From Physcomitrium patens (Eukaryota > Streptophyta > Bryopsida > Funariales > Funariaceae), in assembly GCF_000002425.4 (NCBI RefSeq), contig NC_037273.1, forward strand, positions 10,504,000 through 10,567,999: 64,000 nucleotides of DNA. The letters are read 5' to 3'. Of the stretch, positions 24,933 through 37,600 are shown one piece after another. Made by a program: the position numbers and the translations under genes. Each line of letters opens with the position of its first letter. Position 1 is the stretch's first letter. The notes below the pieces were generated by a model. That model was not told where the DNA came from. It was given only the letters and a program-made list of their open reading frames with translations, and did not search any database.

Positions 24933-25653
24933 CATACAATGTGTTCAAAGATATTAGATTGATTGTTAATTCAAAAACTGGCACGAGACAAACCTATTCT
25001 TAAATTTTTTTGCTGCTAATCTAGATGAAAATAAGGATTATTATTGAAAACAAGGATTATTAAAACAAAGATCTATAGTTGTACAGGTGTAGTTGTTCAC
25101 ATATATATTGAATTCATCTTTTTATACAAATGGAATAAAATTGTTGGATTTGTCATCCTCAATTATTCTATTGAATCCAACTCCAATACAAGACCTAATC
25201 CAGGGAATAACATATAAAAAACAAAGATTATTAAAACAAAGATCTCTAAGATCTTTTGTCTTAAGTCTACAAATCAATTAAGGATCCAAAGTTTGTGATC
25301 AAGGGAAAATAGAAGAGATATGGTATAACTTTTATTCTAGTCTTTATAAACATCAAAGAGTTTCGAAGCTGAAGCAAATGGCTTACACTCTATTTTTGAT
25401 GACAATTGAAAAAAAAGTTACAAAATAAATAAAGTCTAAATTCACTAGATCATTGTAGTTGTCTAAACCAGAGTTAGAAATGAATAAACTAAAAACCAAC
25501 ACAGCCTAATGTCTAAATGGAGTAGGGATGAAATTTTAAAAAGGGAATTTGAAATATTATTTAGAATCATCACATTCAAATGGATAGTTGATCTTTGAAA
25601 AAAAAGGTAATTTCCACAAAAACAGAGCAAAAAAAAAAAAAAAGAAGAGACAC

Positions 25654-25658
<5 letters not shown>

Positions 25659-25690
<32 letters not shown>
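25659..25690. repeat. Poly(A) tract, 32 nt
   Basis: Uninterrupted A32, preceded by another A-run (25629-25643) and followed by CTGGCAC then TTAATATCTTTTTGAACAC, which is close to the reverse complement of the sequence after the T31 tract at 24902. Confidence 0.9.
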
Positions 25691-25692
<2 letters not shown>

Positions 25693-27662
25693 GGCACCTT
25701 AATATCTTTTTGAACACAAAATTTAAAATATTATGCCAAAGATATTTTTTAAATGACAAAAAATAATACACGAGAAAGTAATTCATCTAAAATAAATTGC
25801 TTTATTACTCTTAAGGTTTGTATTATATAATATTTCAGTTAATAAATATACAATTAACAACTTTTCTTATTCACATTAGATTCTTCTAAGATTCACAATA
25901 AGGTTTTGTAGGAGTTTTAACTTTTTTTTAGAAAAACATTAGGATTAGGCATCCAACTTATATATGTTTATTCTTGTTTATTTTAGTCAAAATATTTATA
26001 GACATTGTTATCTAGGATGTTATATATATATTACTATAATTAGAAAACTCACCTAATAAACTTTTAATCAATACACTATTAACTTAATATTGGCAATTAG
26101 AAGAGAATTTACTATTTTATTATTATTTCATTACATTAATTTTGTTCCAAGCTTCTAAGATATATTGTTGAAATTAATTGATCTAAATCAATTGCTTATT
26201 GAAATTGTAATAATTATTAGTATTTGTAGTAGATTAATTAATTTACATGGACATGAACTAATTTTAACAAGTTTAGTGAATTGTTTAAGATACATATATA
26301 AGGAATCAAAACTATATAAGCATTCAAAAGTTGTGACTACTCACCTTCTCCCTTAAATGTAAAAAAACCTCCAAATTTACCAATGTTCCTTTGTTCTTTG
26401 ATCCACCCAACACACACAAGATGCAATAATTTAAGGCACGCTTCTCAATTTAATCTAAACCCCATTTTTGTCAAAGTCTAGAAAAAACAAAATGTACAAC
26501 TGGGTTGGAATGTCTTCACGCAGATCTAAACCGAAGACCTTTTGATTCGGAATTGTTGACAACGAGCACCCAAGTTGATATGGTGCCTCGATTTGCGGGG
26601 AAGATTACAGGCCAGCTGCACATTAATTACGGTACAAATCGGAAAGTGGAGATGAAGATGAACACAACGATGGAGACTCAGAAAACGTAGCCATGGTGGA
26701 CGGCAGCACGCGACCAAGGCAACGAGGAAAGAAAGAAAGAAGGAACCCATCAGCATCATCAGCAGCAGCATCATCGCCATTGCATTTTTCTCACCTGCAC
26801 CTCCTCCACATCCATTGATTCACCATTGGATTCACCTTCTCCCTGCTGCTGCTGAAGGTGATTGTCGGAGGTGGTGTAGGATTCGAGCCCTTAGGCTTCT
26901 TCTTCTTCTGCAGCAGAGGGCCGATGAAGCGGATGATGTCGGAGAGTAATGAGCCTGCCTGCTATTTTCTGACATGCTTTTCCTTCGTCTTGACTCTGAG
27001 CTCCCCAAGTTGAAGGCTTTCCTCTGCAGTATTTATCATTGAGGTTGAGAGCAGCTTTTTTTGTACCTGGGTTGTTTCTGGGACGATAGATTCTAGCGTG
27101 GTGGTGATGGTGGCCGTGGTCGTAATTCAGCGGTGATTGCACTTCGTCCTTCAGTCTGCCCAGACCTTCGTGTATGTTCAAGTGAAGAAAGTCTTGTCTT
27201 TGTTGTGGACGTTTAGAGGTCGAGGAACTCGCCCAGAGTGAGCGTGGACGGGTTTTCGCTCGAGAGAAGGTTTCCTGTTTGTGAGCACGATTTCCTGATT
27301 GTACCTAAATAGTGTTTGAAACTTCCAACAGGTGGAAGAGCCGAGTGTGGTCATGGCGGCAGGGACAGTGAGAGCTGGCATGGACCTGGCCATGGAGCCA
27401 GTGGACGAAGGAGAGTGTCGTAGGAACAGGTGAAGTTCGCGAACTAGGGTTGCCGCTACTGAGTGGAGGCAAGTCAGCGTTACGTTAGAGCCTGCGCAAA
27501 TGAAGCGCTCGCAAGGGATATTAGAATTGCGCGCTTGATAGCTGCAGTTACAGACACGAACATGGAGTTGCTTACAAGCTCTTCGACAGCCGAAGCCAGG
27601 GATTGTGGGTGTATTCTCTAGAGTATGAAACTGGTAGCGGCGAGGGAGAGCAGTCGAACACG

Positions 27663-29354
27663 ATGGCGCAAGGGATGGCTCACAGACAGGCGCTGGAGAC
27701 AACAACGCTGCCCGGACACGGGATGCGAGTGACAAGACGGGCAATCCTCGGCAGACGCGCTGCGCCCTCCACGCCAGTGCCCAGCTGGAAAGTTTTTAAC
27801 AACCAACTCTATAATCGCATGGGCAGGGCACTCCCTACGTCGGCGAGGAAACTCGGAGCTTCTCTGTGGGAATTGCAAGATCTCCCTCCTCTGGCGCACT
27901 TCCCTGCTTGTGTATATAGTCCTAATTGGATTCCCTACTCGCAAAGAAGTAGTTCGGATTCCATGAGCCCCTACTCCCAACCTGACAACGCGCGATCTCC
28001 ACCAGGCTACCACCACCATTTGAAGGTTTGTCGGGACCCCATTTTTGGAAAACCCCGTTCCTAAAGCCACCGTCAACCTAGACTTAAATTTCTTTTTTGC
28101 CCTAATCCTGGCATTGTCCTGACGGCGAAGAGGTTCTGAACCGTAAAGGTGAACCTGTCAGAGAGATCCTTCATTGACTAACCTCGTTTGCTCGACTCAT
28201 TGTTCGACTCATTGTTGGTGTTTGCAAATGTAGACTGGATCAAATGGTAGCTTGCAAAGGCATCTGCAGAGACTGCTGAATCGAAGCAACATGGAGACGA
28301 ATGACACGGTAACTTAAACTTTTGCGAGTGGTCTTGCCGCTTTTGTGGACCGAGTTGCTAATCTGTACGGGAGGATGAATTGAAATTATACACATATTTT
28401 TTGGGCGAACAGGTCGATAGGCGGCGAAATGTGCCGTGCGCATTATTTAGTGGGGCGAGGAGGGGGGATGAGTCTACAACAATGACACAGAAGCTGCTGA
28501 AGATGTTCAGTCAGCTACGGCTGCTGGAGGATCAGCACAGCGCGGGACTGAGTCTGATAAGCGCGCTGCATGGGGAACTTCTGCAAGTACAAGCGCGAGT
28601 AAGGGAGTTGGAGCAGCCGCAGCAGAATGCACGGCGTGAAGTAGAAGGGCTGATGAAGAAGTTCGCTGACGAGAAGATGGTATGGAAGGCGAAGGAGAAG
28701 GAGAGGATCAAAGATGCAATGCGGGCAGTGAGGGATGACCTCGAGGAGGAGCGGAGTGCAAGGCAAAGGCTAGAGAGCGCCAACCGGAGATTGACAAAGG
28801 AGCTTTTAGAGGCCAAAACGGCAACTGCCAAGGCTCTCCAGGAGCTAGAGAGCGAGCGCAAGGCGCGCCAGCTGATGGAGGAGGTATGCCACGAGCTGGC
28901 GCAGGAGACCGGCGGCGACAAGGCCGAGGTGGAGGAGATGAAGCGAGAATCTCAGAAGGTGATGGAGGAGCTCGATGAGGAGCGTCGCATGCTGCAGCTG
29001 GCGGAGATCTGGCGCGAGGAGCGCGTCCAGATGAAGTTGAGTGAAGCAAGGTTGACTCTCGAGGAGAAGAGCGCCGCTCTAGATGCCATGCGCGGCGAGC
29101 TTGAATCCTTCCTCCGATTGAAACCCGGCGATCCCACCGCCGCAACCTCGGACGACACTGCTCTTAGAGAAGCCCAAGTCCTTCACGATTTTCTGAATGC
29201 AATCCAGCAGAACATCGTCACTACCATCTCCAGCTCCTTAATTCTCGACACAGCTCAGTCATCAAGTCAAGTAGAACAGAGATCTAGTCCTAGACACGTT
29301 GAGACGGAGACCAGGCCAAAGTTTTACCCCGAAGACTTACCAGATGCGGATTAG
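27663..29354 (+). CDS. Plant-specific coiled-coil protein, At1g50660/BRANCHLESS TRICHOME-like
   Basis: Exons 27663-28025 and 28413-29354 are clear; both ends are phase 0. A 39-nt in-frame exon at 28270-28308 (TCTGCAG acceptor, ACG/GTAACT donor) is possible between them, giving 447 residues with it or 434 without. The N-terminal part has the family motif TSARKLGASLWEL (about 59-71). Exon 3 starts VDRRRNVP, then LLKMFSQLRLLEDQHSAGLS and a long charged coiled coil (about 160-365) with the highly conserved DKAEVEEMKRES and EERRMLQLAEIWREERVQMK blocks. These blocks are typical of a plant family that includes BRANCHLESS TRICHOME and proteins often mislabelled as USO1-like; BLT acts in trichome branching through the cytoskeleton. 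The role in this organism is unknown. The start is the first ATG; the longer open frame begins with TTG. Family assignment is from memory of conserved blocks. Confidence 0.82.
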
Positions 29355-30663
29355 TTATTAATTGAAGCTGCGGCCATTGTAAGCAATCTGATATTTGGGG
29401 CGATGGTAGAAAGCGGAAACATGGGTATTAGTCCCTCGCCTGTACAGATGATATTCTTAAGAGACGATATTATTTTGTTTAACTTGAAGCAGATCAACGC
29501 CATCTGAATTGGTTAATGCGGAGCTGCGCGTACTCCAGATGAACTGGTTGCCAAGCATTTCTGTGAACGTTAGTTTAGTGGCAGTCAAATTAGCATGTAG
29601 ATTTAGAGAATGCTTTGAGAAACTGGGCAAATGGTAAGTTGAAGCTGCAACGGTTAGTGTGGAGCAGTGCAAGTAATCAAGAGATTGTTTCGGGGTTACG
29701 AGAAGCCAATGAAAATGAAGTTTGCTGAAAACGCACATCTTGGAGGTGAACGAAGTCTTCGGAATTACACTTCCTAGAGATAAGAACCATACATTCATGA
29801 CGTTACGGGACTCATATGTGCATCCGAAAAATAAATTTTCACGATGTTTCGAAAGTGACAATTATGGAGATGTCGAAGTGCCCCACGGCTAGAAAGTAGC
29901 AACGCATCATCAATATGTCTCTACGACAATCGTTTTGAGAGGGGTGCACACAACTGTGATATATGTCGATGGCATGCACAAGTACATTACGCTCTAATCA
30001 GTAGTTAGTGCATGATTGTGTCACCACCTTCCATCACCGTTGAGATTCTACTGCTAGAGGGCACGGGCCCGGCGAGAGTAAGTTATGCTACACAGATATC
30101 TTAACATATTCCCTAATTCAGTTTTACTCTGCACAGCTTTATTGATTGCTTTTCACGCAAATGTTGTCAGACATCACAATGTTCAAAGAAACGGTACTCG
30201 GAGTTATATTTGAAGCCTTCAAGGTTGTACTGTCACTACATTAAAAACAATTCAAACTTATCCTCCAAATGGTTGAAAATGTCACCTGTCCATCGAACAA
30301 CCATTTTTACGAGTTAGCTCAGATCTTGCATCAGATAATGAAGCGATTGACATTGAGAAATAGACTGAATGGAATCCTTCAGAACAACGATTCAAAAAGC
30401 TATACTGCATAAAGACTTTACAATACTAACTTGATGAACAAGTAGTTCATGATATCTACTAAACAAAAAGCTATACTGCATAAAGACTTTACAACACTAA
30501 CTTGATGAACAAGTAGTTCATGATATCTACTAAAGCAGCAATATCGTTGACTCTTCTGATTGGACAACAAGTATAAGCACCTTGTGGCGTTGCATGACAT
30601 GGATGAGGCCTTGGGAAGAAGTTGCTAGCAGATGACATAATCGATCGCATGGCAAGTCCAGGA
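29355..30663. other. Intergenic DNA and NOL 3' UTR
   Basis: Convergent 3' ends of the coiled-coil gene (+) and NOL (-). The minus-strand frame at 29457-29861 resembles nothing. The NOL 3' UTR includes a 71-bp tandem duplication listed separately. Confidence 0.5.
30393..30534. repeat. 71-bp tandem duplication in NOL 3' flank
   Basis: Units 30393-30463 and 30464-30534 begin CAAAAAGCTATACTGCATAA and are identical except for one T/C difference. Each contains a small palindrome, ATGAAC-AAGTA-GTTCAT. They lie 130-270 bp downstream of the NOL stop codon on its coding strand, so probably in its 3' UTR. Confidence 0.9.
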
Positions 30664-33600
30664 TCAATCCTCTGATACGTAGCGGTCTTTTCTTGCCTTG
30701 AAGAGCAATCTCTGAAAGTGAAGTGAATTAGTAAGAAAATTGGTCGTTTTATCATTTGAGCAATACACAAGGGAATTTGTCCATAACACCAGCATCGCAA
30801 ATGCAAGAGCAACGTAAATTTGTGTTGCTGCTACGCTGTCTTTTGAAGCTCTAACACGAAAGATGAGGATAGAAAACTCACAGCTAGAATCTGGGTGTAC
30901 GCTTTGAAGCCAGTAAGGAATCGCGGGTATGTGCTGCTATTTTTATTTTCTTCAACAATTTTACGAACTCGTGGTACAAGATACTTTGCAACCTATGAGA
31001 TAATCAAGATTTCGAAACTTTGTACAAGTGTTAGCCAAATGGAGAAGACGAGGCATTTGATTGACATAGAAGTGTACGAGAAAAAATGCAGAACTATGCT
31101 TAACTTCCTCTACTGTCATACAAAATGTAACTTACCGTATCTGGAGTTTCTGCCAGAACATTTATGAAGAATTTTGCCTGCAAAGAGCAACAAAAACTTA
31201 TTAAGAAGAGAGTATTTTTGTCACTCTATGTAAGTATATTCGCGATATATCTACACATGAGGCGCAACTAATCGCAAGTGCTCTTGATGATCTAGTGACA
31301 CGGCTTTTGAATTCACTTGTATCTTTCCAATGTTTAAGTTCATGCACACAAGCTTCAACTGCACACCATGCAATTAAGGACAAGGGTGTTGCTTCTTAAC
31401 GACCACCATACCTGACGAGTGTCACTCCCTGACATAAGGAGGTCTGTGGTTACCATGCCTGGCTGTTACACACAAGACCCAGAATTGTGGTTAAAATCAG
31501 AAGCACTGGCGAGCCACTCGTCAAACATATATACACCACGTGTTCTGTTTACTAAAAATCTGGAAAACAACTGAAAACTGCACTAATCCAAGATTACTAA
31601 CAGGTACAAATGGCCCAAACCCATTTACCAATGTAAGAGGAAAAGCAATTTACCGATATATTGTGAACAACAACATTCTGAATATTTGCCTGCTTCAACT
31701 CTGCCTGTTCAGGTACGGTACCAACTCTTGAGTTAGACTACTAGCCATTACATGCAACTTTAAGGCCGAAAGCAGATACCTCTCCAACTTCTTTTATTGA
31801 CCACTTTTTCGATTTCTCTCCACCGTTCGAGAAGAGGAGAAGGAAGGGTTACTTTCCGACTTCACCTTCTAGAAGACAATCTACACAAATGAATAACATA
31901 CCGATTATAGTACTTTATTGTTTTGAGGTCAACTCGGTTAGCTATTCTATCATGATAAGAAAAAGCATGCCCCACATGTCGGTACTTAATCATAGTAACT
32001 GTCAATTATGGTAATACAAATCAATGAGCAGTGAATGATCACACCTGCAATGATTTCGTAAATTGTGCAAGACTGCGTTTCGTGGCTCCATAAGCTGCAA
32101 ATCTGGAAACCAAAAGAAGTCTCTCAGTAGCAGGCAATAAGAGGTTGATATATGATCCATAATTGATTAGAACAACTAACCATGACGCATTTCGAAGCTT
32201 TACCTAGGTGTTGGATTCCCATCAGCTCCTGCTCCATCCATGTTGAAGATATGCCCACCCCTACGCTGGTCTCTCATCATCTTGATAGCCTGCTTACCAT
32301 GGTCCACCATTGCGATTTACTCAATGAGTATACGAAAAAAATCATTCATGTTCATATAGCTTCTCAGACATTGCGTTCTTGTTATATAATGACACTGAAA
32401 ACCGCAATGAAACTACAGGGTCACACTATCTACTACATGGACGACCAGGACTTTGTACATAAGTACCTGACGGCAGCAGAGCATAACACCGAGGGTATTC
32501 GTCTCCACTATCTCCCTGAAAAGTATTCAGCTCAGAACCAAAAGTAGTAGAACTAAAGTTTTGTACGCAGACATTTTAGCACGCGGATTTAGCAAGACCA
32601 GCAGCTGATCGTCAACTGGTTGACATGTATTCTCGCCCTGGAAAAACTATTTCAACATCCACTAACTCCATGAGTATCGGCAGTACCGACGCAAGCAACC
32701 AGACCACACTTACATGATGTCAGCATCATCTGAGTCTACGAGAGAGTTGTACTTGTACGCATTTGTGCCGGCATTATTTATCTGCCCAAAAGTAGAAAGA
32801 ATTAACATCATGATCTTACTTGTAATCTTTCATCAAAACCTGAAGTTATTGATGGTCACGAAGCCATCATTCAGAGCAGCCTGATTTTCGACAAACAAAA
32901 AGCTTCTCAAAAGACTACACATATAGTTCCAAAATACAATTATAGCAGAACCTCACCCAACAATCTATGTGACCAAGGTTAGACTTCACATAATCGGCTA
33001 AAGCTTCGATGCTTTTCGCATCTCGAACGTCGCATTCCTTACCCTGAAAATTTAAGAGACAAAATTAGATTATAGGTTTTGATGCCACCAGCAACGAAGA
33101 ACTTTAAATCCTTCAAGAACCACATAAATAAATAGAGGAGCAGAAAGACCAACCCAAACACGTTGCTCCCCGAATTGACTCCTCAGCTCTTGCACTACAC
33201 TTTGAACCCTCTCCTCTGTGGGGAGAAGAAAGCACCACAAAAAATTCAGCCCCCGGAGAATTTGAGGAAAATACTGATAGAAAGAAAGAAAGAAAAGAAA
33301 AGTAGGGCAGTCCAAACAATGTCATTACAGAAGCGAGAAGTTGTAATATATTATGTATTCAACATGAAAGTCTACTTTTGAGAGTGAAAAGAAAATGAAA
33401 ATTGGTTAAAGAAAAGTAGGTACGTGATCTCGAGCAAACAACAACGTTGTCTCCATTCCGAAGAAACTCCTCAGCCAAGGCCAAACCAACACCTGAAATC
33501 CAAAAGCTCTAATCACTTGCATTTTCGGAAGCAGCAAGGAAGTATGCGAAACTATGGAAGGGGTGTAAATTGCATAAACTCGTTCGACCAAAGATTATAG

Positions 33601-33962
33601 GATTCCAATATACATGTAAAGATATTTATGCGTAAATAGGCTGCCTTACCTTTTGTGGAGCCTGTGATGAGCACATTAAAGCGGGACGCACCATCCCTTA
33701 GGACAGAGTCAGGAGCGTTCTCTTTGGCAGAGACCATACTACAGCTCACAACACCTGTGCTCCTGCTCCTCCGAAATAGAGCTTCATTAACACCGCTCGA
33801 CAACTCCCCTCCACCCCAATCCTGCCTCCAGGCTACCGTAGGCCGGAGCTTACACCCTAACACCCCTTCCCTCGACAATACAACCGCTGCAGAATTCTTT
33901 CCCAGCACACCCGTAACGTGGGGCGGAGCACCGAGGGCAGGTAGTGTCATCGCCATAGTCAT
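30664..33962 (-). CDS. NOL: Chlorophyll(ide) b reductase NOL (NYC1-like), plastid SDR
   Basis: Short-chain dehydrogenase/reductase that reduces chlorophyll b to 7-hydroxymethyl chlorophyll a at the thylakoid, the first step of chlorophyll b breakdown, usually with NYC1. Thirteen exons: 33962-33650, 33492-33424, 33215-33154, 33043-32957, 32781-32714, 32515-32467, 32289-32204, 32102-32045, 31704-31654, 31462-31412, 31177-31136, 30992-30882, 30711-30664. All phases join, giving 364 residues. The first 75 or so residues are Ser/Ala/Arg-rich, fitting a chloroplast transit peptide. Rossmann motif ITGSTKGVGLALAEEF, then INNAGTNAY, catalytic YGATK and SPGMVTTDLLMSG are all present. The C-terminus RKDRYVSED and FLTGFKAYTQIL are NOL-type. 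Start: first in-frame ATG at 33962; MTMAM offers two more ATGs. It diverges from UNC50 across a 687-bp gap. Confidence 0.95.
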
Positions 33963-34649
33963 GGCCACTCAGGTAGCCACAACCTCACCGCCTTCACTCC
34001 CCTAATTTCTCCCACAATCAACAACAAAAACTATCACCAGACAAAGAACCCGTGAATATGGCAACGGATGCGAATTTCCAGAGAAGAACTCGAGATTCGC
34101 GGTAGAGAGCTCCTCCTTCAATCGGAACGTACTAGAAAATCAAGACACTTTATCTATCCAGCTGAAAGTGGGCCACTCCTCAAGATCATCTCCGACATGT
34201 CACCGGCCATGTCACCACCCAGTCAGCATAACATCTCGTCGTGCGAGCTAAAAATTACTGTACTCTAATGGCATCTACGGACATTCGATTCACCCTCAGG
34301 CTGGCGAGCATTGAGTGAAATGCGAGGATTGTTGACGCCCTGGGGGTCTTTAGTGATGCTTAATGCGCATGTCCGTTCTCTTCGACTTTTGAAAGTCTTG
34401 CGTTGGTTTCATTGATTGGATCCATCGGATTCATGCACTGGGCATGACGGAGAGCAATAAGAAGGTCTCTTCGTTGTCATGTTGAGCGGCTATAGTGGGA
34501 GAGAGTGAAATGTTGAAGGTGGTGCTGATGGGTTTGGGTGTGGGCAGAGAGTCGCGTTGAGTTCTCTGGTTAGGGTTTTGATCTTTGGGAAAAAAGAGGA
34601 GAAGATTCTTTAATAGGGTGGAGCAGGCGTAGACACTACTGTTGGCACA
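33963..34649. promoter_or_regulatory. Shared divergent promoter region NOL / UNC50
   Basis: Only 687 bp separate the two start codons, so both core promoters and both leaders must lie here. I see no strong TATA box close to either start. Composition is balanced, with an ACC/AGG-rich centre. Whether the promoter is truly shared cannot be read from sequence. Confidence 0.5.
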
Positions 34650-37600
34650 ATGTTGCCCACGGTCAATCGGGGTCGCGCCTCGACCGGAGGCTACCGGAAT
34701 AATTCTGTTCTACCTCAATACCTGCGACGAATTGTTAAGGTGTGTGGTTGGTTGTGTAGAGGGATTGGGCATGGAGTGTGACATTTTTGATCTGTTGATC
34801 TCGATTGATCTAGAGGGTGATTACTTTTGGCAGATTAGGATTTCATGGAATCGCCAGCTTACAGACGTGGGCAACTCCTCCCTGACCTCGGGTGAATGTT
34901 AGACCCCAAAAACGAGCTGAAAGTCTTGGTACTTGAGTTCTGTAGTTGAGTTCGGGCATATATGAATTCTTGGCAAAAAGAAAACCGCGCAAGCACTGTT
35001 TTTAATTGTCCGTTAATCTTTAAAAATCACTCTGTAGATACTCGGGCCAAATTTCACGGTGGTAGTGATGCGAGAATATAGAGGGCTATGAAATCACTTT
35101 GGCATTCTGAATTCTGAAAGATACAGTTTTAAGGTTTGTGAACCTTGTGTTAGCATGTGTAAATTTCTTCCATTTTGTTGGGATAAGGTGAAATTCTCTG
35201 ATGAGTATCGCAGATTTGATAAGTTTGGAGGGTTCACTCGCGTTCTATTAGTTCTAGAAGGATAGTTCACAGCTGCAACAGGGAAAATTATTTCACTGAT
35301 TTATCTGAATCATTTCAGTAGGAAAGAACCCGGATGATTGACGATTGCAGAATCCGATTGACAGTTGAGGGTACCTTGACAGTCAGCATCTTATTGTGGA
35401 TAGTAAGAGCGTCTTTCTACAAAAATGTAAGAACTGATTGGGACTGTGGATGATTTTCAGTACAAACAAATGGACATGGAGTACACCTTCTGGCAAATGC
35501 TTCACCTTTGCACATCACCCAAAGTTGTGTAAGTGCTCTGTAGGCTGCATAACCTTCAAAACGATGAACTATCTGTTTAGTTTGGCATGGATGTTGGGGT
35601 ATGAGTTAGGTTTGATGCCGCTGTTCTCATTTTTACCTCACTGACATCTATGAAAGGTGCTACAGATCCGAACTTAAGATCACATAAAATAATAGACTCG
35701 TATTTCTTATCTAGTAATTGAACTTATGTCTGCAGGTACCAGCAAACGAAGTATCACAAACGTAAGTGCTCAACAGAGTTTGTTTTTACATTGTCCTGCA
35801 ACAACGTTTTTGACACAGAAGCTCATACCGAGCAATATGCTTTGAAATCAGTGATTAGTATAGCAGTCATGTTGTAATTAGTTGTCCAGTACACCCTAGC
35901 CTGGAGTTCAGGTTCAAGTGTCTAGCAAGAAGATTGTCCTGTAGTATGCAGTATTTCTACTATTTCTTGCGTCACTTTCGAAATTGCAGGATTTTATCTG
36001 CAAGCTTTGATGAAGGGGACATCTCATGCAGAGCATTATGCCTTGCGTTGATGTCGGGTTAAAATCTCAGTTGTTTCCGAGTTTGGGAGGAAACGATTGA
36101 CATGGTGGTGCTAGCACATTTGTACTGTTGAATGCAGAGACAAAGAATCAGTGGGCACGAGATGATCCTGCATTTGTGGTTATCTGCAGTTTTTTATTGG
36201 CAGTGGCAGCTACAGCGTTCTGTGCAGCGTATGTTCCGTTTCGGACCCTTCTGTTCGAATGCTTTGCTGATTGCCGCTAGGGTTCACCCACGCAACTCCG
36301 TGGTGCCATTTTTTCTGAAATGTAATTTGAGCCTTGGAATGGTTGCGAAGCATCAGTCTGTAGTCGATCTTAAGAAGATTCCAAATAGACCTGTCGACAG
36401 TAGCAATTTATGGTGGAAGAGCTGTGAAGATTGTTGGGTTTGTGTCCCATAAAATATTGCTCTTTTCGGATTTTGTTGAATTTCTCTCCCAGGTAGATAA
36501 TTAATCAGCTAATGCTTTGGGTAGCAGAAAATTGCCGTATTCTTGCTATCCGCGAATCGATAGATATTTGTAGGAGTATTTACACAGTAACCTAAGTGCA
36601 GGCTGTTTATCTGCTATCTTTTCCACTGACGAGGCCATTTTGGTGCGCTTCAGGTATGGACACAGCGTGGCTCAAGCAACCTTCACCGTCGTATCCGTGG
36701 TCTTCATGCATTTTTTTCTTGTTGGAGTCTCTTTGGCTTCTATCTGCTGGTAAGCTTCCGTTAAAGTCCATTCATAAAAAGAATTCAATCATATATTTTC
36801 CTGTAGACGTAAACTTAGTATTCGTCACGCTTGGAATTTCTACATTCAATGAATGTAGTCTTCTCGCAAGCCGAACGTCTTTTCTTTTCTAAGTTTTTCT
36901 GATTTTCCCAATTTCACACATAAAACGCATGTGAGATATCACTTAATCTCTTATAGTACATGTTCAGACTTGCTAGATCAGTACATCTAATTCATCGTCT
37001 ATGATAAATAAAGTGGTAACTGATCTGTAACTTGCTGCTGGCAGGTTCTTATCTAATCACTACCTTCGTGAAGAGTTCACTGTACATACGCATGTCGTAG
37101 AGCAGCGCGTTGAATGGTACAGTATTTGGTTTCATTTTAATAAGCAGATCATTGTCCTGGTTCAGTAGTTTGTGCTACAATGTCTTCATGCTGGACTTTT
37201 AATTCGCCAGAGCGTTTGTGCAGACACTTAGGATGTTATAGCTTTTCAGTATGACCCCTTGCTTTTTAAAAACTGTTCGACACGTTTTCTGGAGGTTCGG
37301 AAACTTAATCAAGGGGATAGCCAGGATCTGATTAACTTCGAATCTGATTTCCTTACCTCAAATGTCGATTTTTGAACAGGTTATACGCATTCGACGTCCA
37401 TTGCAATGCTTATTTTCCCCTTTATGTGGTTCTTTATGGTACTGCCTTTCTGTTTAACATCTCATTTGCTAGTTTTCAGCTCATGTTTACAAGGTTTCTA
37501 CATCTATTGAAATAGATATGTTAGTGGTTACTTTACTGCCATAGATTGAATAACTCAATGCGTGTATTTAGGTCTTGCTACTTGAGGATACATGCATGCT

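Larger units (their letters stand above)
23184..27662. other. Intergenic region, mostly AT-rich, no gene recognised
   Basis: From 23280 to 26450 the DNA is AT-rich with homopolymer tracts (24902-24932 T31, 25629-25643 A, 25659-25690 A32) and a telo-box-like CCCTAAACCCTAAAG near 24479. From 26500 to 27660 composition is balanced again. A minus-strand frame from an ATG at 26780 begins with a Met/Leu-rich hydrophobic stretch but I recognise no family, and the minus-strand frames at 26891-27744 start at non-ATG codons. I take 26500-27660 as promoter and leader of the coiled-coil gene. Confidence 0.4.

Noticed and set aside
27178..27744. 188-codon minus-strand frame overlapping the coiled-coil gene start
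   Set aside because: Overlaps exon 1 of a recognisable gene on the other strand and has no family match.
28515..29158. Several minus-strand frames rich in Ser/Arg/Leu opposite the coiled-coil exon
   Set aside because: Mirror frames of a GC-rich coiled-coil coding exon; no independent evidence.
32182..32547. 121-codon plus-strand frame inside NOL
   Set aside because: It spans NOL exons 6 and 7 antisense and the intron between them; it is a shadow frame, not a retrotransposon fragment as first suspected.
33552..33649. Extension of NOL exon 1 beyond ITGSTKG
   Set aside because: The extension reads through a good GTAAGG donor and breaks the SDR motif, whereas splicing to 33492 restores GVGLALAEEF.
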